64,000 nt of DNA from Aequorivita sp. (lineage in GTDB: Bacteria > Bacteroidota > Bacteroidia > Flavobacteriales > Flavobacteriaceae), in NCBI GenBank assembly GCA_024637015.1, contig JAGXGE010000037.1, positions 1 through 64,000 of the forward strand, given 5' to 3'. Made by a program: the position numbers and the translations under genes. The notes beneath the pieces are model-generated. The model was not told the origin of the DNA. It saw only the letters and a list, made by a program, of their open reading frames with translations, and searched no databases. This document shows, piece by piece, positions 1-8,928 of this stretch (position 1 is the stretch's first letter; every line of letters starts with the position of its first letter).

Positions 1-2
1 CA

Positions 3-371
3 AATACATTTGCCTATAATACCGGTAATCCAGCCGATTGGCCTGCGGAACTGGACGCGATGGTAGCCGCGCCAAAAAATCATAAAATTTTACTCGAAAA
101 CGATCAGGTAAGGGTTTTGGAAGTAACACTTTTGCCGGGCGAAAAAGAACCGCTACACCATCATCAATGGCCAAGTACGCTTTATATAATGAGTGCTGGC
201 GAATTTGTGGATTATGACAGCGATGGCAAGGTAATTCTCGATTCCCGAAAATTTCCTGAACCGCCAACGTATCCATTAACCATTTTTAAAAATCCTGAAG
301 CACCTCATCAAGCTGAAAACTTGAGTAAAACGGAAACTATAAAGCTTATTCGGGTTGAGATGAAACAATAA
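3..371 (+). CDS. Cupin-like protein, 5' truncated by window edge
   Basis: The frame is open from the first bases of the window, so the true start lies upstream; the first internal ATG is at 60. The visible part ends in a small beta-rich domain with a PLHHHQWPSTLYI segment, a histidine cluster typical of cupin metal sites, and a later PHQAE that could supply another ligand. Cupins of this kind bind a metal and small molecules, but no substrate can be assigned. The gene ends 11 bases before a secreted metallo-beta-lactamase fold hydrolase on the same strand, so the two are probably co-transcribed with the SnoaL-like and SDR genes that follow. Confidence 0.6.
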   Translation, partial: NTFAYNTGNPADWPAELDAMVAAPKNHKILLENDQVRVLEVTLLPGEKEPLHHHQWPSTLYIMSAGEFVDYDSDGKVILDSRKFPEPPTYPLTIFKNPEAPHQAENLSKTETIKLIRVEMKQ

Positions 372-382
372 AATAAATCAAA

Positions 383-1231
383 ATGAAAACATCAAAAATA
401 CTTTTAGCCATCGCTTTTTTAAGCATTACCCATATATACGGACAAGACCCACAATATGAAGTCTTTGCGTTGAAATATGCTGATATAGGCAATGAAATCC
501 CGCTTTCATTTTTAGTTAAAGACGCTCCCGAAAACCAAATGACAAAAGCCATATTTATGTTTTGGCTCGTTAAAGGAGATAATGGTAAAATTATTTTAAT
601 CGATGCAGGCTTTTTAAATGATATTGAAGAAGCAATTCCATATAACGTTACAAATTATACACAGCCAGACCAAATGCTTCAAGGCTTGGGTATTAAAGCA
701 TCTGACATCACAGATATTATAATTACCCATCCACATTGGGACCATATGGATGGTGTGGATTTGTTCCCAAATGCAGAGGTTTGGATTCAAAAGGAAGACT
801 ACAACTTTTTCGTAGGCGAAGCTTGGCAAAATAAAGAAACCAAAGAAGCCTTCAATCCGCGTGATGTACGTAAACTCATAGAACTGAACCTCAAAGGAAA
901 ACTCAAACTCATTAATGGCGATGCAAAGCAGTTGTTCCCAGGAATTACCGTTTTTACAGGATCGCGCCACACCTTTGAATCACAATATGTACAAATTATA
1001 AGTGGCACTCAAAAAACTATTATCGCATCAGATAATATATACCTGTATTACAACCTCGATCATTTAATGTCAGCACCAGAAAATTTTACATTTAGTACGC
1101 AGGGTTATATTAATTCCATGAAGCGTATGAAAACTTTGGTGTCAGATATTAAGTATGTTATTCCTGGTCATGACCCAGCTTTGTTCAAAAGGTTTACAGA
1201 AATAAGTAAAGACATTGTAAAAATTAATTAA
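383..1231 (+). CDS. Exported metallo-beta-lactamase fold hydrolase
   Basis: The protein has 282 residues with an N-terminal signal peptide ending near ITHIYGQ (about residue 21). The metal-binding signature HPHWDH lies at residues 116-121, and further ligands are likely in GSRHTF, ASDN and the C-terminal PGHDP. This is the zinc hydrolase fold of lactonases, lactamases and glyoxalase II-like enzymes; quorum-lactonase-like members look most similar in layout. Substrate is unknown. It shares a signal-peptide style (MKT..ILxIAFLSI) with the next gene, which starts 14 bases downstream, and both are probably periplasmic members of one operon. Confidence 0.8.
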   Translation: MKTSKILLAIAFLSITHIYGQDPQYEVFALKYADIGNEIPLSFLVKDAPENQMTKAIFMFWLVKGDNGKIILIDAGFLNDIEEAIPYNVTNYTQPDQMLQGLGIKASDITDIIITHPHWDHMDGVDLFPNAEVWIQKEDYNFFVGEAWQNKETKEAFNPRDVRKLIELNLKGKLKLINGDAKQLFPGITVFTGSRHTFESQYVQIISGTQKTIIASDNIYLYYNLDHLMSAPENFTFSTQGYINSMKRMKTLVSDIKYVIPGHDPALFKRFTEISKDIVKIN

Positions 1232-1244
1232 AAACCATACAAAT

Positions 1245-2126
1245 ATGAAAACAACACACACACTAATTTTAGCCATCGCTTTTTTAAGCATTTCAACAGT
1301 ATTCGCTCAAAAAAGTAACATTGAAAAAGACCTGAAAATGTACGAACAAGTTTGGGATAACATCGTAAACAAAGGTCAAATAGAGCTTATCAATGACAAA
1401 AACTTCGATCCGAATGTTGTTCAGATTAATGCTACGGGAAATCTCGTAGGCATTGCAGATTTTAAAGCCTATTACCAAAATTTCCTAACTGGTTTTTCTG
1501 ATATTAAATTCACTGTTGAAGATGCTTTTGGGCAAGGCAACAAAATTGTAAAACATTGGAGGTTTCAAGGCAAACACACCGGAGATTTCTTCGGCATTCC
1601 AGCCACTGGGAAAACGGTTGATATTGATGGCGTTACATTAGTTCTAATGAAAGATGGAAGGATTGCCCAAGAGCAGGATTTTATGGACAACACCGTGTTT
1701 ATGCAACAGTTGGGGTTAGTGTCGGATCCAAATAATTTGAGCATTATAGATGGTGCTTACAAAGCCTTTGCCGTTGGTGATATTCCTGCAGTACTTGGAG
1801 CAATGGATCCAAAAATAGTTTGGAACGAAGCTGAAGGGAATGCGTATGCAGATGGCAATCCATATATTGGTCCAGATGCTGTACTGAAGGGTGTTTTTGC
1901 AAGAATTGGAGAAGAACATGAGTATTTCAAGTTGAAAGACATTGTCCTACACGAAATGAGCAACAACCAAGTGCTTGCCACTTTGCGCTATGAGGGGAAA
2001 TACAAAAAGAATGGCGCCACTTATGATGTGCAAGCCGCACACCTTTGGACACTTAATGATCGAAAAGTCATTGCATTTCAACAGTATGTCGATACCAAGC
2101 AACTTGCAGATGCAGAGAAAAAATAA
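1245..2126 (+). CDS. Exported SnoaL/NTF2-like protein with two domains
   Basis: The 293-residue product has a signal peptide (cleavage near TVFAQ, residue 22) followed by two NTF2-like alpha+beta modules of about 130 residues each. The first carries the DFKAYYQNFL...FTVEDAFGQGNKIVKHWRFQGKH pattern of SnoaL-like polyketide cyclases and ester cyclases; the second has GNPYIGPDAVLKGVF. SnoaL-like proteins are small-ligand enzymes or binding proteins and the real substrate is not deducible. A remnant of a second copy's C-terminus lies just after the next gene, so this gene was once duplicated. Confidence 0.75.
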   Translation: MKTTHTLILAIAFLSISTVFAQKSNIEKDLKMYEQVWDNIVNKGQIELINDKNFDPNVVQINATGNLVGIADFKAYYQNFLTGFSDIKFTVEDAFGQGNKIVKHWRFQGKHTGDFFGIPATGKTVDIDGVTLVLMKDGRIAQEQDFMDNTVFMQQLGLVSDPNNLSIIDGAYKAFAVGDIPAVLGAMDPKIVWNEAEGNAYADGNPYIGPDAVLKGVFARIGEEHEYFKLKDIVLHEMSNNQVLATLRYEGKYKKNGATYDVQAAHLWTLNDRKVIAFQQYVDTKQLADAEKK

Positions 2127-2151
2127 TACCATTAACCAAAAAAAGAATAAG

Positions 2152-3006
2152 ATGAAAACAGCACTAATCACAGGAACAAGCAAAGGCATCGGCCTTGAAA
2201 CAGCATTGGTTTTCGGTCGCGCGGGTTATAAAGTATTCGCAACCATGCGTAATCCTGCAATGGCTTCAGATTTTAAACAAAAAATTAAATCCGAATCTCT
2301 AGACATTAATATTTCTGAAATGGATGTGGATTCTGATGCGTCGGTTGCCAAATGTATAAATGCCATAGTTCAGCAACACGGACAAATAGACGTGCTTGTT
2401 AACAATGCTGGCATAGAACGTCATGGTTCTATTGAAGAATTAGCAATGGACGATTTCAAAGCTATTATGGAAACCAATTATTTTGGGGTGCTGCGATGTA
2501 CAAAGTCATTGCTGCCACAAATGCGAAAGGACCGCAAGGGTTGTATTATTAATGTGGCTTCTGTTTCCGGGCATATTTCCAACAGTCCATTGGGTGCTTA
2601 TGCCGCAAGCAAATTTGCCCTCGAAGCCATTAGTGAAGCCTTGGCTGGAGAAGTAAAACCATTTAATATTAGGGTCGCCATTGTGGAACCGGGAATCACT
2701 AACACACAAATGGCCAGTGACATTTCAGTAGATGAAAAATCAATATATCCACATTCCAAACGTATGGCAGGATTATTTTCAGCATCACTTCAAACGCCAA
2801 CACCACCAACACTTGTGGCAGACAAGATTTTGGAAATCGCAGAAAGCAACACTTGGAAATTAAGACATCCTGTGGGTCCTGATGCTGAACCCTTCATTCA
2901 ATGGAGAAAGTCATTGACCGATGAAGAATGGGTAGATTGGAATGCCGCTAATGATGACGATTGGTATGAAGCTGTTCAAAACACTTTTGGATTGGATGCT
3001 AGATAG
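2152..3006 (+). CDS. Short-chain dehydrogenase/reductase
   Basis: The chosen start (ATG at 2152) gives 284 residues beginning MKTALITGTSKGIG, exactly the Rossmann dinucleotide motif TGxxxGIG. An ATG far upstream in the same frame (1975) would run through the preceding gene and is not credible. NNAG follows at about residue 84, and the catalytic Ser and YxxxK are visible in NVASVSG and YAASKFA. It is a classical SDR, probably NADP(H)-dependent, acting on an unknown alcohol or ketone. It lies 25 bases after the SnoaL-like gene and is likely in the same operon. Confidence 0.85.
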   Translation: MKTALITGTSKGIGLETALVFGRAGYKVFATMRNPAMASDFKQKIKSESLDINISEMDVDSDASVAKCINAIVQQHGQIDVLVNNAGIERHGSIEELAMDDFKAIMETNYFGVLRCTKSLLPQMRKDRKGCIINVASVSGHISNSPLGAYAASKFALEAISEALAGEVKPFNIRVAIVEPGITNTQMASDISVDEKSIYPHSKRMAGLFSASLQTPTPPTLVADKILEIAESNTWKLRHPVGPDAEPFIQWRKSLTDEEWVDWNAANDDDWYEAVQNTFGLDAR

Positions 3007-3060
3007 CTGATTTTCCCGCAATATGCAGACACTAAAAAGAACGCAAATGCGGAGAATTAA
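3007..3060 (+). pseudogene. Remnant of a second SnoaL-like gene (C-terminal tail)
   Basis: Immediately after the SDR stop the sequence reads IFPQYADTKKNANAEN followed by a stop. This mirrors the last residues of the intact SnoaL-like protein upstream (IAFQQYVDTKQLADAEKK then stop), with matching synonymous-scale divergence. No start or body of a gene remains. The following 130 bases up to the MFS gene show no intact frame. I read it as the last trace of a duplicated SnoaL-like gene. Confidence 0.5.
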
Positions 3061-3195
3061 ATAATTGCAGTTATTGATAATCACGTTCATCAATATAAAG
3101 CCGTTGAAGGAAAAGCAAAATTCCAGCAAAACAGACAGTCCCCATGTAATAAATATAAAAAAGGATTTAAGACCACAATTTTAAAAACCAAAAAC

Positions 3196-4560
3196 ATGGT
3201 AAAAGGAACAAACAATCGAAAAAAAAGATTCAGTAGAAGTTTAACGGACAACGCATTAACACGCTATGTTACTTTCTCTGCCCTCTATATAGCCCAAGGA
3301 ATACCGGAAGGTATAACCTATTTTGCCATCCCGGCTTGGTTGGCAATGAATGGTAAGTCTGCTATGGAAATTGCAGCCTATGTTGGTGTGATTGGAATTC
3401 CCTGGAGCTTCAAGATTTTGATTGCACCTTTGATGGACCGCTGGACTTTCTTGGCAATGGGCCGAAAGCGGCCGTGGGTAATTTTTGGGCAATTGGGTTT
3501 AATCATCAGTTTTTTATGTATTGGACTGGTTCCTGACCCTTTAAATAATGCATTCGGATTGATGACTGCTGGATTTTTTATCAGTTTTTTTGGAGCATTT
3601 CAGGATGTGGCAACCGATGGAATGGCTGTAGATGTGATCCCCGTAAACGAACAAGCTAGAGCCAATGGTTTAATGTGGGGAACCAAAACAATTGGCATTT
3701 CAGCATCTTTAATTATTGGCACTTGGCTTATCAATACCGTTGGTTTTTCAATTGCTATTTCCTCACTGTCCATTGCAGTGGCAATGATTATGATTGTACC
3801 TATATATTTCAGGGAACGACCAGGAGAAAAATTAATGCCATGGACATCTGGCGAAGCTTCTTCAGAATCAAAACAAACACAGTTGAGAAACTGGAAACAT
3901 ATATTTAAAAGTCTCTATAAAGTTGTGCGACTAAAATCGAGTGTGGTGTTTGGCATTGGAATTTTTGCGGTAGGTTTAATGTTCGGACTTATAGATACGC
4001 TTCTGCCAATTTTTAGTATTCAGGAATTAGGTTGGACAAATACCTCCTTTTCTAATGCGTTCTCAATTACAACGGTAATAGGAGGCTTTTTAGGAATGTT
4101 CATTGGTGGCTATTTGGTAGATTATTTCGGTAAAATCAAGATGCTCTCAGTATATTTAAGTGTACTAATTATCCTTATTGCAGTATTTGCTTTTATGACC
4201 AATTTATGGAGCAATAATCTTGTTGTTTATGCCTTTATCTTATCCTATTACACCTTATACACTTTTTTATGTATTGCAATGTTTGCGGCGGCAATGCACT
4301 TGTGCTGGAAAACCGTTGCGGCAACTCAATTTACGCTTTATATGGCACTCTCAAATATGGGACGAGCGGCTGGAGCTGCCATGCTCGGTGTTTTAAAAAC
4401 CAACTATAGTTGGGAAATCGTCTTTCTTATTATAGCCATTATGCCAGTGATTATGGTAATTCTCATTCAGTTTATAAATTTTAACAAACACAGAGTGACA
4501 GTAGATAGCTTTGTTGTTTTAAACCAAACCTTGGTGGCTCCACACGTAATTAAGGATTAA
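3196..4560 (+). CDS. MFS transporter, copy 1
   Basis: The 454-residue protein has about 12 hydrophobic helices, an N-terminal block YIAQGIPEGITYFAIPAWLA and a cytoplasmic loop APLMDRW..MGRKRPW that matches the MFS loop 2-3 signature. The helix with FQDVATDGMAVDVIP recalls the AmpG/acetyl-CoA transporter-like branch of the superfamily. A nearly collinear paralogue of identical length lies at 8929-10293. Its position next to a dipeptidase and amino-acid permease suggests uptake of peptides or cell-wall fragments, but this is inference from context. Confidence 0.8.
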   Translation: MVKGTNNRKKRFSRSLTDNALTRYVTFSALYIAQGIPEGITYFAIPAWLAMNGKSAMEIAAYVGVIGIPWSFKILIAPLMDRWTFLAMGRKRPWVIFGQLGLIISFLCIGLVPDPLNNAFGLMTAGFFISFFGAFQDVATDGMAVDVIPVNEQARANGLMWGTKTIGISASLIIGTWLINTVGFSIAISSLSIAVAMIMIVPIYFRERPGEKLMPWTSGEASSESKQTQLRNWKHIFKSLYKVVRLKSSVVFGIGIFAVGLMFGLIDTLLPIFSIQELGWTNTSFSNAFSITTVIGGFLGMFIGGYLVDYFGKIKMLSVYLSVLIILIAVFAFMTNLWSNNLVVYAFILSYYTLYTFLCIAMFAAAMHLCWKTVAATQFTLYMALSNMGRAAGAAMLGVLKTNYSWEIVFLIIAIMPVIMVILIQFINFNKHRVTVDSFVVLNQTLVAPHVIKD

Positions 4561-4569
4561 CTCTAAACA

Positions 4570-5373
4570 ATGATAAAAATTTTCCGAAACATCCGTAAAA
4601 ATCTTTTATCAGACGCGCCTTTCGAAGCTTCAGCGAAGGGAGGAGGTAAAACCACTAAGTATCTAAAATACACCATTGGCGAAATAATCCTTGTGGTCAT
4701 CGGGATTTTGATTGCGTTGCAGGTCAATAATTGGAACCAACAATCAAAAGAACGAAAATTAGGAAATAACTTATTGCAGAGGGTCCATTCAGACCTCGTT
4801 CAAGACACCATTTACTTCAGACAAAACATCAATCAAAATAAACTTATACGAGAAGATATTAAAGACTTACTATCAAAATTATACAAAGGAGTGAATAGTA
4901 TTGAGCAAGTCCAAGAAATGAGTGCGGTTTATGACATAGCTTTAGACCAAGTCTTTTCTATAAATGACAATACCTATAAAAGTATGATAAGTTCAGGAAC
5001 CTTGGGATTGATTGAAAACCAAAAACTAAAAGAAGAAATTATTGATTTATACAGTGAATATGACCAAAGAAAAGAACTGCTAGCCGCCATCAACCAGTGG
5101 ATGTTGGGCGTTGCAACTACACTGGATACCCAAACTAATTTCATTAAATTCGGGCAAGGTGTATTTGATATTTATACTTCATCTGAAATGGTAAATGAAC
5201 AGGATTTTGCATTTATAAATGAGAAAGACAATCCCCAATTTGAAATTCTTGTTAGGGCTATTTCAGCAACAGCCTTTAACCAAAGCGTAAGAACTGCTTA
5301 TTATGAGGAATTAATAGCTAGATGCCACAATGTGCTTAACGACATTGATAAAGAACTTGAAACCAGCAATTAA
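4570..5373 (+). CDS. DUF6090 family membrane-anchored protein, copy 1 (with in-frame insertion)
   Basis: The 267-residue protein begins MIKIFRNIRKNLL, continues to the conserved GEIILVVIGILIALQVNNWNQ transmembrane segment (about residues 40-60), and then has a largely helical, variable C-terminal part. This architecture is that of the Bacteroidota DUF6090 family, whose function is unknown. Compared with its three neighbours it has about 11 extra residues (roughly 15-25, DAPFEASAKGG) just before GKTTKYLKY. The extra DNA contains an imperfect palindrome centred on AAGCTT, so it looks like an inserted repeat. It is the first of four tandem paralogues. Confidence 0.75.
   Translation: MIKIFRNIRKNLLSDAPFEASAKGGGKTTKYLKYTIGEIILVVIGILIALQVNNWNQQSKERKLGNNLLQRVHSDLVQDTIYFRQNINQNKLIREDIKDLLSKLYKGVNSIEQVQEMSAVYDIALDQVFSINDNTYKSMISSGTLGLIENQKLKEEIIDLYSEYDQRKELLAAINQWMLGVATTLDTQTNFIKFGQGVFDIYTSSEMVNEQDFAFINEKDNPQFEILVRAISATAFNQSVRTAYYEELIARCHNVLNDIDKELETSN
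4612..4644 (+). repeat. Palindromic repeat-like insertion inside DUF6090 copy 1
   Basis: This stretch is absent from the three neighbouring DUF6090 genes, where the codons for LLAE run directly into GKTT. Its core reads CCTTTCG-AAGCTT-CAGCGAAGG, an imperfect inverted repeat. Its length (33 bases, a multiple of three) keeps the frame open. No second copy of this exact element is visible in the window, so the identification as a repeat rests on the palindrome and the paralogue comparison. Confidence 0.45.
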
Positions 5374-5386
5374 ATAATTCTAATAA

Positions 5387-6148
5387 ATGATAAAACTCTT
5401 TAGAAATATTAGAAAGCAACTGCTCAACGAAGGCAAAACTACCAATTACTTGAAATACGCAATCGGCGAAATAATCCTCGTAGTTATTGGGATTTTGTTT
5501 GCCCTGAGTATCAATAATTGGAACCAAAACAGAAAAGACAAAATCGAGGAAAAAGCGATATTAAAAACTTTATTGGAAAATCTAAACGCGGCAAAAAAAC
5601 AATCTGAAGACCTGATTTCTGAAGAAGACACACTAAAAATAAGACTTATACGAATTATTGGAATTAATTCTAACCAATCTAAAACGAAAGACACAATAAT
5701 TCCAGATTCAATTTTCAAAAATGCAGTCTGGGAATTGCAAAGCGACCAGCCAACGTTTAACACCTATAATAATTTGAAAAACACCAATAAGCTAAGTTTA
5801 ATAAAAAACGAAAAAATAAATGAAAAATTTACTGAATTGGAATTTCGCCAAAATAGACTCAATGATATACTTGAAGACAGATTAAGTGTACATCAAATTC
5901 GTATAGATGATATATTGGAAAACGACCTTAATTTCATTCCCTTGGTAAAAGCTCTCATACCAAATATTAATATTGAAAACGAGCCGCAAAATAATTATAA
6001 TAAAATACTTAAAGTTCAAAGAATACGAAATCTTCTGGGTATGAAATTGGCCTTTACTCAAGATGTGATTGATTTTCGAAAAAATCTAGATAAAGAAATT
6101 AAGGATTTAATTCTTTTAATAGAAACCGAATTGAATAAACCAAAATAA
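5387..6148 (+). CDS. DUF6090 family membrane-anchored protein, copy 2
   Basis: It has 253 residues and starts MIKLFRNIRKQLLNEGKTTNYLKYAIG with the TM anchor GEIILVVIGILFALSINNWNQ at residues 27-48. The rest is predicted to be helical and charged, probably extracytoplasmic, with a conserved place for a YNNLKNTNKLSLIKN-type segment seen in each paralogue. It starts 13 bases after copy 1. Function is unknown. Confidence 0.72.
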   Translation: MIKLFRNIRKQLLNEGKTTNYLKYAIGEIILVVIGILFALSINNWNQNRKDKIEEKAILKTLLENLNAAKKQSEDLISEEDTLKIRLIRIIGINSNQSKTKDTIIPDSIFKNAVWELQSDQPTFNTYNNLKNTNKLSLIKNEKINEKFTELEFRQNRLNDILEDRLSVHQIRIDDILENDLNFIPLVKALIPNINIENEPQNNYNKILKVQRIRNLLGMKLAFTQDVIDFRKNLDKEIKDLILLIETELNKPK

Positions 6149-6191
6149 CGAAAGTAAAACAACATATTTCCTTATGAGCAATTATTGATCA

Positions 6192-6959
6192 ATGATAAAA
6201 CTCTTCCGAAATATCCGCAAAAAACTATTGGCAGAAGGCAAAACCACCAACTACCTAAAATATGCCTTTGGCGAAATCATCCTTGTGGTGATTGGGATTT
6301 TAATTGCGTTGCAGATCAATAACTCTAATGAAGCCAAGAAAGATAGAACAAGGGAATTAAATTATCTTAAAAATATTAAAAACGATTTACTCTTAAACAA
6401 CACCAACATTGATAATTTCATTAAAAAAAGGGAAACCCAAATACAATCGGCAAATACAGTTTTGAAATATTACGAAGGCAAGCCCTTGATTGACCTGGCA
6501 GACTTTAGCCGTAACTGTTTAAATGTGTATATCTGGCATAAATTTTACCAAAATAACAATACGTTTTTAGAGCTTACCAACTCTGGAAACCTCGCTTTCA
6601 TATCAAATGATTCCATAAAAAATAGCCTCCTCAATTTGGATGCGCTTTACAAAGAATTGAAAGGCGAAGAAGAGCATTATCGTTTTGATACCGAAATGTT
6701 GCTTTACGAACCTTCTTTTAGGATTTTAGACATAAATCCGGTTACAAAAAAATACATTTATGACGCCAGCAATGGCCAGGCAGGAGAAGATTTAGAATTA
6801 CCCAGGGAAAACTTTGAAAATCTATTAAAAGACCTCAAACATAAAAATGGATTTGTAATGGCAGTTTATGAGTTTGGTGTTATGAATGGGCAGTTAGGAG
6901 CTATGAAAGATATGTCTGAACAGCTTATTTCCTTAATAGACAACGAAGTAAAAGAATGA
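6192..6959 (+). CDS. DUF6090 family membrane-anchored protein, copy 3
   Basis: The 255-residue product starts MIKLFRNIRKKLLAEGKTTNYLKYAFG and carries the same TM anchor. The first ~90 bases are almost identical to copy 4, while the C-terminal two thirds differ strongly. Its TGA stop overlaps the ATG of copy 4 (ATGA), so the two are translationally coupled. Function is unknown; a segment ELTNSGNLAFISND matches the position of the ISSGTLGLIEN segment of copy 1. Confidence 0.72.
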   Translation: MIKLFRNIRKKLLAEGKTTNYLKYAFGEIILVVIGILIALQINNSNEAKKDRTRELNYLKNIKNDLLLNNTNIDNFIKKRETQIQSANTVLKYYEGKPLIDLADFSRNCLNVYIWHKFYQNNNTFLELTNSGNLAFISNDSIKNSLLNLDALYKELKGEEEHYRFDTEMLLYEPSFRILDINPVTKKYIYDASNGQAGEDLELPRENFENLLKDLKHKNGFVMAVYEFGVMNGQLGAMKDMSEQLISLIDNEVKE

Positions 6960-7714
6960 TAAAACTCTTTAGAAACATCCGCAAAAAACTATTGGCAGAA
7001 GGCAAAACCACCAACTACCTAAAATATGCCATTGGCGAAATCATCCTCGTGGTTATTGGGATTTTGATTGCTTTGGCAATAAATAATTGGAATCAAAACC
7101 GAATAAAAAATTTACAAGAAAGAGATGACTTACAAAATTTAAAAGAAGAACTCCAAAGCAACATTTCAGACTTTACAAAGCTAGATTCACTTTACGCAAC
7201 CTTTGAGCGAAGTACTGCCGATGGTTTAAAATTATTCAATAATAATCCTAATGTTGCAGATTTTAGACAAATTGATACGCTTATTGTTACCCGTTTTAAA
7301 GTATTTCCATTAACAACAAGCACCTATGATGAAATGCTGAATACAGGAAAATTTTATAATCTTAAAAACAAAACACTCAAAACAAAAATAACTCAGTTTT
7401 ATTCTCAAGCAGACAACTATTCAGTAGCATTTCTTGAGATCAACAAAGAAGTATTAAAAATGATGAATCATCCCGATTTGTACACTTATGAATTACTTTT
7501 AAATAAACTAAAAAAAGAGCCGGTAAATATAAAAGATATTGACACAACTTGGGTGCACAACGTAAACGCTCCAACGTATTTGGCATTTTATAAAAAAGCA
7601 AATTACATTCAAGAATATAGCAATACAGCAAGACGTGATTTAATGGCAACTCAGATTATAGTTTGCAAAGAACTCGTCGGTTTGATTGATGAAGAATTGG
7701 AAAAAAGAAACTAA
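6956..7714 (+). CDS. DUF6090 family membrane-anchored protein, copy 4
   Basis: It is 252 residues long, overlaps copy 3 by four bases, and has the conserved head (MIKLFRNIRKKLLAEGKTTN) and TM anchor. The body contains LTTSTYDEMLNTGKFYNLKN, the family's moderately conserved central motif. It ends 17 bases before a dipeptidase gene, which suggests that the DUF6090 genes are transcribed with the peptidase cluster. Confidence 0.72.
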   Translation: MIKLFRNIRKKLLAEGKTTNYLKYAIGEIILVVIGILIALAINNWNQNRIKNLQERDDLQNLKEELQSNISDFTKLDSLYATFERSTADGLKLFNNNPNVADFRQIDTLIVTRFKVFPLTTSTYDEMLNTGKFYNLKNKTLKTKITQFYSQADNYSVAFLEINKEVLKMMNHPDLYTYELLLNKLKKEPVNIKDIDTTWVHNVNAPTYLAFYKKANYIQEYSNTARRDLMATQIIVCKELVGLIDEELEKRN

Positions 7715-7731
7715 CAATCAATAACTATACA

Positions 7732-8913
7732 ATGAAAACGAAACTACTACTCATCGGGGTATTTGCAACGTTTCAACTAAGCGCACAGGGTTATCAAAAA
7801 ATCCACAACAAAGCCATATTAGTTGATACCCACAATGATTTTCTAAGCCAAACGATGGAAAAGAATTTCGTTTTCGATACCGATTTGAAAGGCAAAACCC
7901 ATAGCGATTTGTACCGAATGAAAGAAGGCGGTGTGGATGTGCAGTTTTTTTCTGTTTTTAGCGATGGCGACCAGCCGAATCCCTATGCTTTTGCAAACCG
8001 CCAAATAGATAGCTTGGATGCCGTTATAAAACGAAATCCTGATAAAATTGTGAAAGTCACCAATTCAAAAGAACTTTTAAAAGCTGTTAAACAGAACAAA
8101 ATTGCAGCTTTGGTAGGTTTGGAAGGCGGCCATCAATTTGAAGATGATTTAGAAAAGCTTGAAGCGCTTTACAATCGCGGTGTTCGCTATATAACACTTA
8201 CCTGGAATAACTCCACCCCGTGGGCTACAAGTGCTTCCGATGAAACCAATGCAGAAGGCGCAAAAAATTCCGAAGGTAAAAATGGCCTTACCGCTTTTGG
8301 CAAACAAGTAGTCCAAAAAATGAACAGCTTGGGGATGATGGTAGATATTTCGCACGTTGGCGAACAAACATTTTACGATGTAATCGCTACGACTACAAAA
8401 CCTGTTATCGCTTCTCACAGTTCGGTTTATACGCTTTGTCCGCACAAAAGAAATTTAAAGGATGAACAAATAAAAGCCATTGCCAAAAATGGAGGCGTAA
8501 TTCAAATCAATTTTAATTCAGGATTTATTGACCCCACTGTTGAACCAAGGGAAAATTTATTTATTGAAAAACACAAAGCCGAAATAGACTCTCTCGTAAA
8601 AACCGGAATGTTTCAATATCATGCTGAGGAATCTATGTACAGAAAATATACGAATGAGTCAGAAGCACTTCGCGCGCCTTTTGATTTTGTAATTCAACAT
8701 ATAGAATACGTTGTAAATCTCGTGGGTGTAGATTACGTTGGTATCGGCTCTGATTTTGACGGCATTTTTCTCCCGCCAAAACAGTTGGACGATGTTACCG
8801 ATTATATAAAAATTACTAAAGCTTTGGTTGAAAAAGGCTACAGCGAAAAAGATATAGATAAAATCCTTGGTGAAAATCTGCTTCGGGTTTTAAAAGCGAA
8901 TGAAAACAACTAA
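7732..8913 (+). CDS. Membrane dipeptidase (peptidase family M19)
   Basis: The 393-residue protein has a short signal peptide (to LSAQ, residue 19) and the family M19 zinc-site motifs in order: VDTHND with H34 and D36, LVGLEGGH (bridging glutamate), VDISHVG, IASHSSVYTLCPHKRNL, and GSDFDG near the C-terminus. M19 enzymes cleave dipeptides, including those with a D-residue. Location is probably periplasmic. A broken copy of its ASHSSVYTLCPHKRNL region is fused to a permease fragment at 12878-13297. It sits between DUF6090 genes and a second MFS transporter. Confidence 0.9.
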   Translation: MKTKLLLIGVFATFQLSAQGYQKIHNKAILVDTHNDFLSQTMEKNFVFDTDLKGKTHSDLYRMKEGGVDVQFFSVFSDGDQPNPYAFANRQIDSLDAVIKRNPDKIVKVTNSKELLKAVKQNKIAALVGLEGGHQFEDDLEKLEALYNRGVRYITLTWNNSTPWATSASDETNAEGAKNSEGKNGLTAFGKQVVQKMNSLGMMVDISHVGEQTFYDVIATTTKPVIASHSSVYTLCPHKRNLKDEQIKAIAKNGGVIQINFNSGFIDPTVEPRENLFIEKHKAEIDSLVKTGMFQYHAEESMYRKYTNESEALRAPFDFVIQHIEYVVNLVGVDYVGIGSDFDGIFLPPKQLDDVTDYIKITKALVEKGYSEKDIDKILGENLLRVLKANENN

Positions 8914-8928
8914 CCTAAGACCAACCAC

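Noticed and set aside
1975-2151. Upstream extension of the SDR reading frame
   Set aside because: It overlaps the SnoaL-like gene and lacks any SDR sequence; the Rossmann motif starts at 2152.
3061-3195. Possible second remnant (VIDNHVHQYKAVEGKAKFQQ)
   Set aside because: A short open stretch with some protein-like composition, but I found no intact gene in the window that it matches.
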